Source of the DNA: CAZVFH01 sp964626415
Lineage (GTDB): Bacteria; Patescibacteriota; UBA1384; XYA2-FULL-43-10; CAINNR01
NCBI GenBank assembly: GCA_964626415.1
Contig: CAZVFH010000041.1
Span: 1 to 7,526, forward strand
Direction of reading: 5' to 3'
DNA: 7,526 nt
Below the pieces are notes generated by a model. The model ran no database searches, was not told the origin of the DNA, and was given only the letters and a program-made list of their open reading frames with translations. This document shows positions 1 to 4,520 of the stretch, piece by piece. Each line of letters opens with the position of its first letter. Position 1 is the first letter of the stretch. A program made the position numbers and the translations under genes.

Positions 1-273
1 ATTGCCGAAACAAATGATAAAATAAAACTGTCTCATACCCTTTTTGAAGCCGATAAATTAGTTGATAATGCTTTAAAGAGTCAGGGTTTCTCCGGTGCGA
101 CTTTTGCCGAGCGTTTGCGAAAAGCGGAAAAATCAATGCCAAAATCAATTTATCAAAACATTTGGGCTGGACACAAAATCCGCAACATCATCGCCCACGA
201 AACTGGAGGAGTCCATGAGTCAGAAATCAAAAATGCGATAAAAAAATTATTAAGTTATTTAGAGGTTTTATGA
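1..273 (+). CDS. HEPN-like helical protein, C-terminal part
   Basis: This is the 3' part of a gene that begins before the window; 90 residues are visible in frame 1, ending in TGA. The visible part looks all-helical and charged, with no membrane segment. It contains the stretch HKIRNIIAHET, in which Arg61 and His66 (numbered from the window edge) fit the Rx4-6H signature of HEPN-fold proteins and of DUF4145-like domains. Many HEPN proteins are RNases or helical partners in toxin-antitoxin pairs, but in candidate-phylum genomes similar domains also occur in uncharacterised proteins, so no activity is claimed. Its stop overlaps the start of the next gene by ATGA, which suggests translational coupling in the same operon as gatB. 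The reading frame is certain; the HEPN assignment is tentative because it rests on one short motif. Confidence 0.7.
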   Translation: MAETNDKIKLSHTLFEADKLVDNALKSQGFSGATFAERLRKAEKSMPKSIYQNIWAGHKIRNIIAHETGGVHESEIKNAIKKLLSYLEVL

Positions 274-704
274 TCGAAGTTGAAAAACCACAAATTAATG
301 AAAGAACAGCCAGAGATCAGATTACTGAAATGACATCTGATTACGAGCGGAGATATAATAATCTGATGTATAGTATTGTTAATTATGGAGAGTCAATACA
401 TTTGCGTCATTTAAGAGAGATGAAAAAGTTGATACAAGATCAATCTAAATTATCAGAATATGAAGATAAAATAAAATTTCAAGAATCATTGTCAGAAGAA
501 ATCAAAAACGCGATGGATGAAGTTGAAATCAGTAGTGAAATGATAAAAAGATACAGAAGATTAAAAAATATCAACGCAGAAGCGGAGAGAGAAATCAAGC
601 TAACTTCTGTTGAAGTTGAATTCTTTCGGGATTTTTTCACAAAAGTCGCTTTGATTTATTCAAAATTAAGAGAAAAGTATTCTCATGAAGAACTTTGGTC
701 ATAA
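270..704 (+). CDS. Hypothetical coiled-coil protein (144 aa)
   Basis: I do not recognise this protein. It is 144 residues, strongly charged and predicted by eye to be almost entirely helical, with long Lys/Glu-rich stretches (about residues 45-110) typical of coiled coils, and an aromatic-rich C-terminal helix (FFRDFFTKVALIYSKL, about 117-132). No signal peptide, cysteines or catalytic motif are visible. The ATG overlaps the upstream TGA (ATGA), with a weak GAGG four bases before it, so coupled translation with the HEPN-like gene is likely. The two could form a pair, for example an effector with a helical partner, but nothing in the sequence proves this. The gene ends 8 bases before gatB. Its AT-rich codon use matches the neighbours. 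Confidence 0.7.
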   Translation: MIEVEKPQINERTARDQITEMTSDYERRYNNLMYSIVNYGESIHLRHLREMKKLIQDQSKLSEYEDKIKFQESLSEEIKNAMDEVEISSEMIKRYRRLKNINAEAEREIKLTSVEVEFFRDFFTKVALIYSKLREKYSHEELWS

Positions 705-712
705 AAAATATA

Positions 713-2164
713 ATGGATAATTTCGAAACAACAATTGGTCTTGAAATTCATTGCCAACTTAAGACAAAGAGCAAGATGTTTTGTCGCTGCAATAATGATT
801 CCGAAAGTTCTAAGCCGAACACCAATGTTTGTCCGGTTTGTTTGGGTATGCCGGGAACTTTGCCGGTTGCAAACAAGCAAGCGATCGAATGGACAATAAA
901 AACCGGGATTGCACTTGGCGCGGAAATTTTGCCGGAATCAAAATTTGATCGCAAACATTATTTTTACCCTGATTTGCCAAAAGGATACCAAATTAGTCAG
1001 TATGATATGCCGTTTTGCCATGGCGGTCAGATCGAAATTGGTGGCAAAATCATTCATCTAAACAGGATTCACCTAGAAGAAGATGCCGGAAAATTAACTC
1101 ATCCAGCAGGCGAAAAATATTCACTTGTTGATTTGAATCGTGCTGGGACGCCGCTTATGGAAATAGTTACCGAACCAGATATTTCATCTCCTGCGGAAGC
1201 AAAACAGGTTGTTGAAGAATTGCGCTTAAACCTTCGTTATCTTGGTGTTTCTGACGCCGATATGGAAAAGGGACATCTAAGATGTGACGCAAATATTAGC
1301 GTCACATCCAAGAAACAAGATACAAGAAACAAGATACAAACTAAAATGTCGCCAATAGTCGAAATCAAAAATCTAAATTCATTCAAATTCATCGAGCAAG
1401 CGCTGGCTTTTGAGGAAAAGCGATTGCGAGATGATTACAAAAATTGGCCAAAAGAAAAACAAAAAATCACCCGCGGATTTGATTCAAAAAAAGGAATAAC
1501 TTTTGAACAAAGGCGAAAAGAGGAAGCCGCCGATTATCGCTATTTTCCCGAGCCGGATATTCCACCTTTCAGTTTTTCTTCAGCCGAGATTGAAAAAATT
1601 AAGTCAAGTATTCCCGAGCTTCCAAAGGAAAAAATTGTGCGATATATCAAGTCGGGAATTCGCGAAGATGTTGCCGAAAAAATCAGCAAGCATTATCAAC
1701 TTGCCGAGTATTTGGAATCATCAGAAGAACTAAAACATGATATTGCAGTTTTTGTTGCCGAAGAAGTCCCGAAAATTATTGATCAGTCGGAAATCAGCTT
1801 TGCTGAATATCAAAAAAGAGTTCCGATTTCCAAAATTGCTGACTTGATAAATTTTGTCGGCAACGGTATAATAAGTAAGACGGTCGCAAAAGATGTTTTT
1901 ACTGAAATGGTAAAAAGCGACAAGGTTGCGGCAGAAATTATTAAAGAAAAGGGGCTGGAACAGGTTAGTGATAGTGGTGAAATTGGGGCGGCGATCACCG
2001 AAGTTTTGGGCGAAAATCCCGACTTGGTTAAAAAATATCAGTCGGGTAAAACTCAAGTTGCCGGATTTCTCATCGGCCAAGTTATGAGGAAAACTGCTGG
2101 CAAAGCCAACCCGCAAATTATAAATAAATTATTAGTAGAAAAAATAAATGGATTATCTGGCTAA
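713..2164 (+). CDS. gatB: Aspartyl/glutamyl-tRNA(Asn/Gln) amidotransferase subunit B
   Basis: GatB is the tRNA-binding and kinase subunit of the GatCAB complex. The complex turns misacylated Glu-tRNA(Gln) or Asp-tRNA(Asn) into Gln-tRNA(Gln) or Asn-tRNA(Asn) in the cytoplasm, using ATP and ammonia supplied by GatA. The 483-residue product has the expected start (TTIGLEIHCQLKTKSKMFC), a putative zinc site C24xC26...C40xxC43, the motif HLEEDAGK, the family signature YSLVDLNRAGTPLMEIVTEP and a C-terminal YqeY-like helical domain. ATG 713 is preferred to TTG 695 because homologues begin just before IGLEIH; no clear Shine-Dalgarno is present. About 15 residues at 200-215 appear to be extra relative to the usual spacing between DANxSV and VEIKNLNS, and they are encoded by a 7-mer tandem repeat. 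The end overlaps the next gene by 17 bases. gatA and gatC are not in the window. Confidence 0.97.
   Translation: MDNFETTIGLEIHCQLKTKSKMFCRCNNDSESSKPNTNVCPVCLGMPGTLPVANKQAIEWTIKTGIALGAEILPESKFDRKHYFYPDLPKGYQISQYDMPFCHGGQIEIGGKIIHLNRIHLEEDAGKLTHPAGEKYSLVDLNRAGTPLMEIVTEPDISSPAEAKQVVEELRLNLRYLGVSDADMEKGHLRCDANISVTSKKQDTRNKIQTKMSPIVEIKNLNSFKFIEQALAFEEKRLRDDYKNWPKEKQKITRGFDSKKGITFEQRRKEEAADYRYFPEPDIPPFSFSSAEIEKIKSSIPELPKEKIVRYIKSGIREDVAEKISKHYQLAEYLESSEELKHDIAVFVAEEVPKIIDQSEISFAEYQKRVPISKIADLINFVGNGIISKTVAKDVFTEMVKSDKVAAEIIKEKGLEQVSDSGEIGAAITEVLGENPDLVKKYQSGKTQVAGFLIGQVMRKTAGKANPQIINKLLVEKINGLSG
1281..1308. repeat. Perfect 10-bp stem-loop inside gatB
   Basis: GATGTGACGC (1281-1290) and GCGTCACATC (1299-1308) are perfect reverse complements around an 8-base AT-rich loop. 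The stem encodes the conserved RCDANISV segment of GatB and ends exactly where the 7-mer array begins. It may be chance codon choice, or it may be an insertion hot spot for the adjoining repeat. Confidence 0.6.
1308..1342. repeat. Heptameric tandem repeat (ACAAGAW) in gatB
   Basis: Five consecutive 7-base units read CCAAGAA, ACAAGAT, ACAAGAA, ACAAGAT, ACAAACT. As 14-mers, AAGAAACAAGATAC is perfectly duplicated at 1310-1323 and 1324-1337. The array encodes KKQDTRNKIQT between conserved DANISV and VEIKNLNS, where GatB proteins normally have a short loop, so it looks like an in-frame expansion or insertion tolerated in a surface loop. Confidence 0.85.
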
Positions 2165-2717
2165 CTTAATTGATCGTTTTTGGCAACCGATTTTGAATTT
2201 CTTGCCGAAACTACCACCGGTTATTTTAAGTTTAATCGTCGGATATTTAATAATCCAACTTATTACATGGTTGCTCACCAGGGTTCTCAAATTTTCTAAA
2301 TTGCCAAAGGCCTTAATTTCGGTTATTATGTCACTTTCGCTGATTGTGATGTGGGTTGCACTAGTTGCTGAACTAGCTAGGCAGCTTGGATTAAATGGAC
2401 TGGCAGTAACAATTTCCGGATCTCTGGCAGTTATAGCCCTAGCACTGGCGACTGGAGCGTCATCACTTACATCAGATATAATCTCTGGGGTTTTTTTAGC
2501 AAGGGACTCTGATTTCGAAATTGGCTATAAAATTCGGGTTGGCAGTGTCGAGGGAATTATCCATAATGTTGATATTAGAAAAATTAGAGTAATTGATAAA
2601 GATGGCACAGTTCATATTTTCCCAAACAACAAACTTGACAAAGAGGGGTGGGATGTTGTTTCCCGCGAAATTGAAGATAATAAAGTTGACGCCAAAAAAA
2701 TGTTGGATAAAAAATAA
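2148..2717 (+). CDS. Short MscS-type mechanosensitive ion channel
   Basis: This 189-residue membrane protein resembles the core of MscS channels, which open under membrane tension to release solutes on osmotic downshock. Hydrophobic segments lie at about 22-46, 54-80 and 85-118. The last is rich in Ala, Gly and Ser (VIALALATGASSLTSDIISG), as expected of the pore-lining TM3. It is followed by the beta domain (DFEIGYKIRVGSVEGIIHNVDIR, about 122-144) and the family's DGTVHIFPNN (152-161). The product stops soon after the beta domain, so the alpha/beta cytoplasmic cage of classical MscS (286 aa in E. coli) is largely missing, replaced by a short charged tail. The start overlaps gatB by 17 bases with no clear Shine-Dalgarno, implying coupled translation. 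An AAGGAG lies over and just after its stop. Confidence 0.85.
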   Translation: MDYLANLIDRFWQPILNFLPKLPPVILSLIVGYLIIQLITWLLTRVLKFSKLPKALISVIMSLSLIVMWVALVAELARQLGLNGLAVTISGSLAVIALALATGASSLTSDIISGVFLARDSDFEIGYKIRVGSVEGIIHNVDIRKIRVIDKDGTVHIFPNNKLDKEGWDVVSREIEDNKVDAKKMLDKK

Positions 2718-2722
2718 AGGAG
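2717..2722 (+). other. Orphan Shine-Dalgarno-like AAGGAG
   Basis: AAGGAG begins on the last base of the channel gene's stop codon, but no ATG, GTG or TTG follows at a usable distance. The next bases are a repeat cluster, and the protease gene downstream has its own AAAGGAAG. It could be the original ribosome site of the downstream gene, displaced by the repeat, or chance. Confidence 0.35.
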
Positions 2723-2741
2723 ATTCGTACACAGATCTTTT

Positions 2742-2785
2742 ACGCAGATAAACGCAGATAATTCGAAATCAGCGGAAATCAGCGT
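2742..2785. repeat. Symmetric repeat: two 10-mer pairs forming a 44-nt imperfect palindrome
   Basis: ACGCAGATAA occurs twice in tandem (2742-2751, 2752-2761), followed by GAAATCAGCG twice in tandem (2765-2774, 2775-2784). CGCAGAT and ATCAGCG are reverse complements except at one position, so the block folds on itself around a central AATTCGAA. It fills the gap before the protease gene. Similar motifs occur at 4041-4080 and around the GxxExxY gene. Confidence 0.85.
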
Positions 2786-2812
2786 GACTAATCAGAGTAA
2801 GAATTTCAATTG

Positions 2813-2820
2813 AAAGGAAG
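2813..2820 (+). promoter_or_regulatory. Ribosome binding site of the protease gene
   Basis: AAAGGAAG lies three bases before ATG 2824 and supports that start. It is one of only a few recognisable Shine-Dalgarno sites in the window; gatB, prfA and the GxxExxY gene lack one. Confidence 0.7.
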
Positions 2821-2823
2821 AAC

Positions 2824-4038
2824 ATGCCAAAAGTTGAATTTGTTAATTCCGATAGTGATGATAAATCGCCGAATACAACAAGGAGAAAATCAAAAAAAAT
2901 TTTGTTTTTGTGTGCTACTATTGTAATTTCTTTGGTTTTTGGAGCTGTAGCTGGTATTGGCGGCGTAATTATTATCTCAAATGATAATGGTAAAATTGCC
3001 AAAAAATTGGGTTTTTTAAATTGGAACAATTTATCAATTCCGTTAACTGAAACGAAAAAAGTCAAACTTGAAGAATCGAGCGCAATAATTGATGCTGTAA
3101 ACAAAGTTTCCCCAGCAGTTGTTTCAATCGTCTCGAAATCAAAAGTTCAAAATATTTTTGGTAATGTTATTGAGCAAGAAGGAGATGGAACCGGTTTTAT
3201 TATCACTTCCGACGGACTAATTTTAACTAATAAACATGTCGTTTCCGATACATCAGCGAGCTACACGGTTATTACTTCCGATGGAAAAAATTATGATGCA
3301 AAAATTCAGTCCTCCGATCCTTTAAATGATCTTGCGGTAATAAAAATTGATGCCAGAAATTTACCAGTTGTAGATCTAGGCAATTCTGATGATTTGGTTG
3401 TTGGCCAATGGGTTGTAGCAATTGGCAATGCTCTTGGACAGTTTCAAAATACAGTCACAGTTGGAGTAATTTCAGCAAAACAGCGAGATATTCAGGCATC
3501 AGACTCGTCAGGTGGAAGCAAAGAAAGTTTGCAGGGAATGTTGCAGACCGATACGGCGATAAATGCCGGAAATTCCGGCGGACCTTTGGTAAATACTGCC
3601 GGTCAAGTTGTAGGTATAAACACTGCGGTTGCTTCTGGTGCCCAAGGAATTGGTTTTGCGATTCCGATAAATTCGGCAAAAAAAGCGATTGATTCAATCA
3701 AAAAAACCGGACAAATTATACGACCTTACCTTGGAATTCGTTATTTGCCAATCACTCCCGACTTGCAAAAAACTAATAATCTGGCTTATTCCTATGGTGT
3801 TATTGTGGTTCGCGGAAATGGTTTGGCGGAGGTTGCAGTCGTCCCGGGATCTCCTGCAGATAAAGCGGGAATCGTTGAAAATGACATAATTTTAGAAATC
3901 AATGGTGAACGAATTGATAGCCAAAACGGACTTTCATCACTACTGCAAAAGTATAATGTTGGTGATACTGTGACATTAAAAATTTCCCATAAGGATGAAG
4001 AGAAGAGCGTAAAAGTAACTTTGGGGGAGATAAAATAG
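2824..4038 (+). CDS. degP: Membrane-anchored DegP/HtrA-family serine protease with one PDZ domain
   Basis: This is a 404-residue S1C-family trypsin-like protease that degrades or handles misfolded proteins outside the cytoplasm. A charged cytoplasmic N-terminus is followed by one membrane anchor (about 26-52) without an obvious cleavage site. The protease domain spans about 85-295. The catalytic triad is visible as His138 (LTNKHVVS), Asp169 (DPLNDLAVIKI) and Ser251 (NAGNSGGPLVN). A single PDZ domain (about 300-400) has the carboxylate-binding-type YLGIRYL and the typical SPADKAGIVENDIILEING. Length and layout match single-PDZ HtrA/DegS-like proteins rather than two-PDZ DegP of E. coli. A clear Shine-Dalgarno precedes the ATG, and a strong terminator follows. 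The gene is flanked on both sides by related repeats in opposite orientation, so it may be transcribed apart from the gatB operon, although no terminator separates them. Confidence 0.96.
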   Translation: MPKVEFVNSDSDDKSPNTTRRKSKKILFLCATIVISLVFGAVAGIGGVIIISNDNGKIAKKLGFLNWNNLSIPLTETKKVKLEESSAIIDAVNKVSPAVVSIVSKSKVQNIFGNVIEQEGDGTGFIITSDGLILTNKHVVSDTSASYTVITSDGKNYDAKIQSSDPLNDLAVIKIDARNLPVVDLGNSDDLVVGQWVVAIGNALGQFQNTVTVGVISAKQRDIQASDSSGGSKESLQGMLQTDTAINAGNSGGPLVNTAGQVVGINTAVASGAQGIGFAIPINSAKKAIDSIKKTGQIIRPYLGIRYLPITPDLQKTNNLAYSYGVIVVRGNGLAEVAVVPGSPADKAGIVENDIILEINGERIDSQNGLSSLLQKYNVGDTVTLKISHKDEEKSVKVTLGEIK

Positions 4039-4040
4039 AA

Positions 4041-4080
4041 CTACACTGATTTTTCGCGCTGAATTAACGCGCTGAAAAAT
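4041..4080. repeat. CGCGCTGAA direct repeat, related to the repeat at 2742
   Basis: CGCGCTGAA occurs at 4055-4063 and 4068-4076, with CACTGAT at the left edge. Read on the - strand it is TCAGCGCG...TCAGCGCG...ATCAGTG, the same style of motif (ATCAGCG) as the + strand at 2765-2784. The two blocks therefore flank the protease gene as loosely related inverted copies. Confidence 0.65.
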
Positions 4081-4088
4081 ATCAAAAA

Positions 4089-4126
4089 TGTAAAAACCGC
4101 TCCGAATAGTCGAGGCGGTTTTTACA
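4089..4126 (+). terminator. Rho-independent terminator, probably bidirectional
   Basis: TGTAAAAACCGC (4089-4100) and GCGGTTTTTACA (4115-4126) form a perfect 12-bp stem with a 14-base loop. The stem's own AAAAA/TTTTT gives a U tract in either direction. It ends the protease gene on the + strand and lies where the - strand zinc-binding gene would also need to stop. Confidence 0.85.
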
Positions 4127-4150
4127 TATAGTAAATATATTTTATGGGGG

Positions 4151-4193
4151 GCTGGTCTCCGAGGGTGAAGTTGTGATGTAGGTGGAGACCAGC
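4151..4193 (-). other. GC-rich 10-bp stem-loop downstream of the zinc-binding mini-gene
   Basis: GCTGGTCTCC (4151-4160) pairs perfectly with GGAGACCAGC (4184-4193) around a 23-base loop. A second small hairpin, GAGGT/ACCTC with a 3-base loop, follows at 4201-4213. There is no T run after it in either direction, so it is not a normal terminator by itself. It may be a structured 3' end or processing/protection element of the - strand transcript, or an end of the GC-rich insert. Confidence 0.6.
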
Positions 4194-4219
4194 GGGGTTC
4201 GAGGTGAGACCTCTCTGTG

Positions 4220-4456
4220 TCACTTTGCGGCGAGTCCATCGGTTCGTCCTCCCTTAGGATTACTTGCCTTGGCAAGCTCCTTGATCTCGCCGGAGCATCC
4301 GATGATGTCTCCGGTAGGTCCTCGGATAAGAACGAGCACCCGACGACACTTAGGACAGATAGCTCGGTCAGAGATCCCAAGTGCCTGAACTGCCATGCCG
4401 CAGTGAGTAACAGAGAGTGGGGTAGGGGTCTTGCCCTTGGCCATTCCGGTGAGCAT
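4220..4456 (-). CDS. Small putative zinc-binding protein (78 aa) in a GC-rich island
   Basis: I cannot name this family. The 78-residue product starts MLTGMAKGK and carries ICPKCRRVLVLI (a CPxC knuckle, about 41-44) followed by GDIIGCSGE. That leaves one further visible cysteine, plus the upstream THCG, so a zinc knuckle or ribbon is plausible but incomplete. The start is fixed by a near-perfect AAAGGAGGTGA five bases upstream; an upstream ATG at 4492 would place that site inside the gene. A TATAAT lies about 50 bases upstream. GC over 4201-4440 is about 57% by hand count, against about 31% at 4561-4680 in prmC, and codon choice (ATC, CTC, GGA, CGA) differs sharply from the neighbours. This suggests recent transfer or strong selection for expression. 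It follows prmC on the same strand after 64 bases. Confidence 0.75.
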   Translation of the reverse strand: MLTGMAKGKTPTPLSVTHCGMAVQALGISDRAICPKCRRVLVLIRGPTGDIIGCSGEIKELAKASNPKGGRTDGLAAK

Positions 4457-4461
4457 TGATC

Positions 4462-4472
4462 TCACCTCCTTT
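4462..4472 (-). promoter_or_regulatory. Strong Shine-Dalgarno of the zinc-binding mini-gene
   Basis: AAAGGAGGTGA on the - strand is nearly the full anti-16S complement and stands five bases before ATG 4456. It decides the start codon and is the strongest ribosome site in the window. Confidence 0.85.
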
Positions 4473-4504
4473 CGATTTGGTTCCCACACCAACTCTCTCT
4501 ACTT

Positions 4505-4510
4505 ATTATA
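4505..4510 (-). promoter_or_regulatory. Likely -10 box (TATAAT) for the zinc-binding mini-gene
   Basis: A perfect TATAAT on the - strand lies just after the prmC stop. Transcription would begin near 4498, at the edge of the GC-rich island, giving a leader of roughly 40 bases. The best -35 is weak (TTGCTA at 4530-4535, spacing 19), so the promoter is plausible rather than certain. Confidence 0.5.
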
Positions 4511-4520
4511 TATCATAAAT

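Noticed and set aside
695..712. TTG start adding six residues to GatB
   Set aside because: Homologues start just before the IGLEIH motif, and ATG 713 gives that; the TTG lies inside the preceding gene without a ribosome site.
1308..1342. 7-mer arrays as CRISPR
   Set aside because: Units are 7 bases with no spacers, they lie inside conserved genes, and no cas gene is nearby.
4196..4202. GGTTCGA resembling a tRNA T-loop
   Set aside because: The bases on either side do not form a T-stem, and no acceptor, anticodon or D arm can be drawn around it.
4182..4459. Two + strand open frames across the GC-rich island
   Set aside because: Both are antisense to the mini-gene, lack a ribosome site and arise from its GC-rich codons.
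4457..4492. Upstream ATG for the zinc-binding mini-gene
   Set aside because: It would put the near-perfect AAAGGAGGTGA inside the coding region and has no ribosome site of its own.
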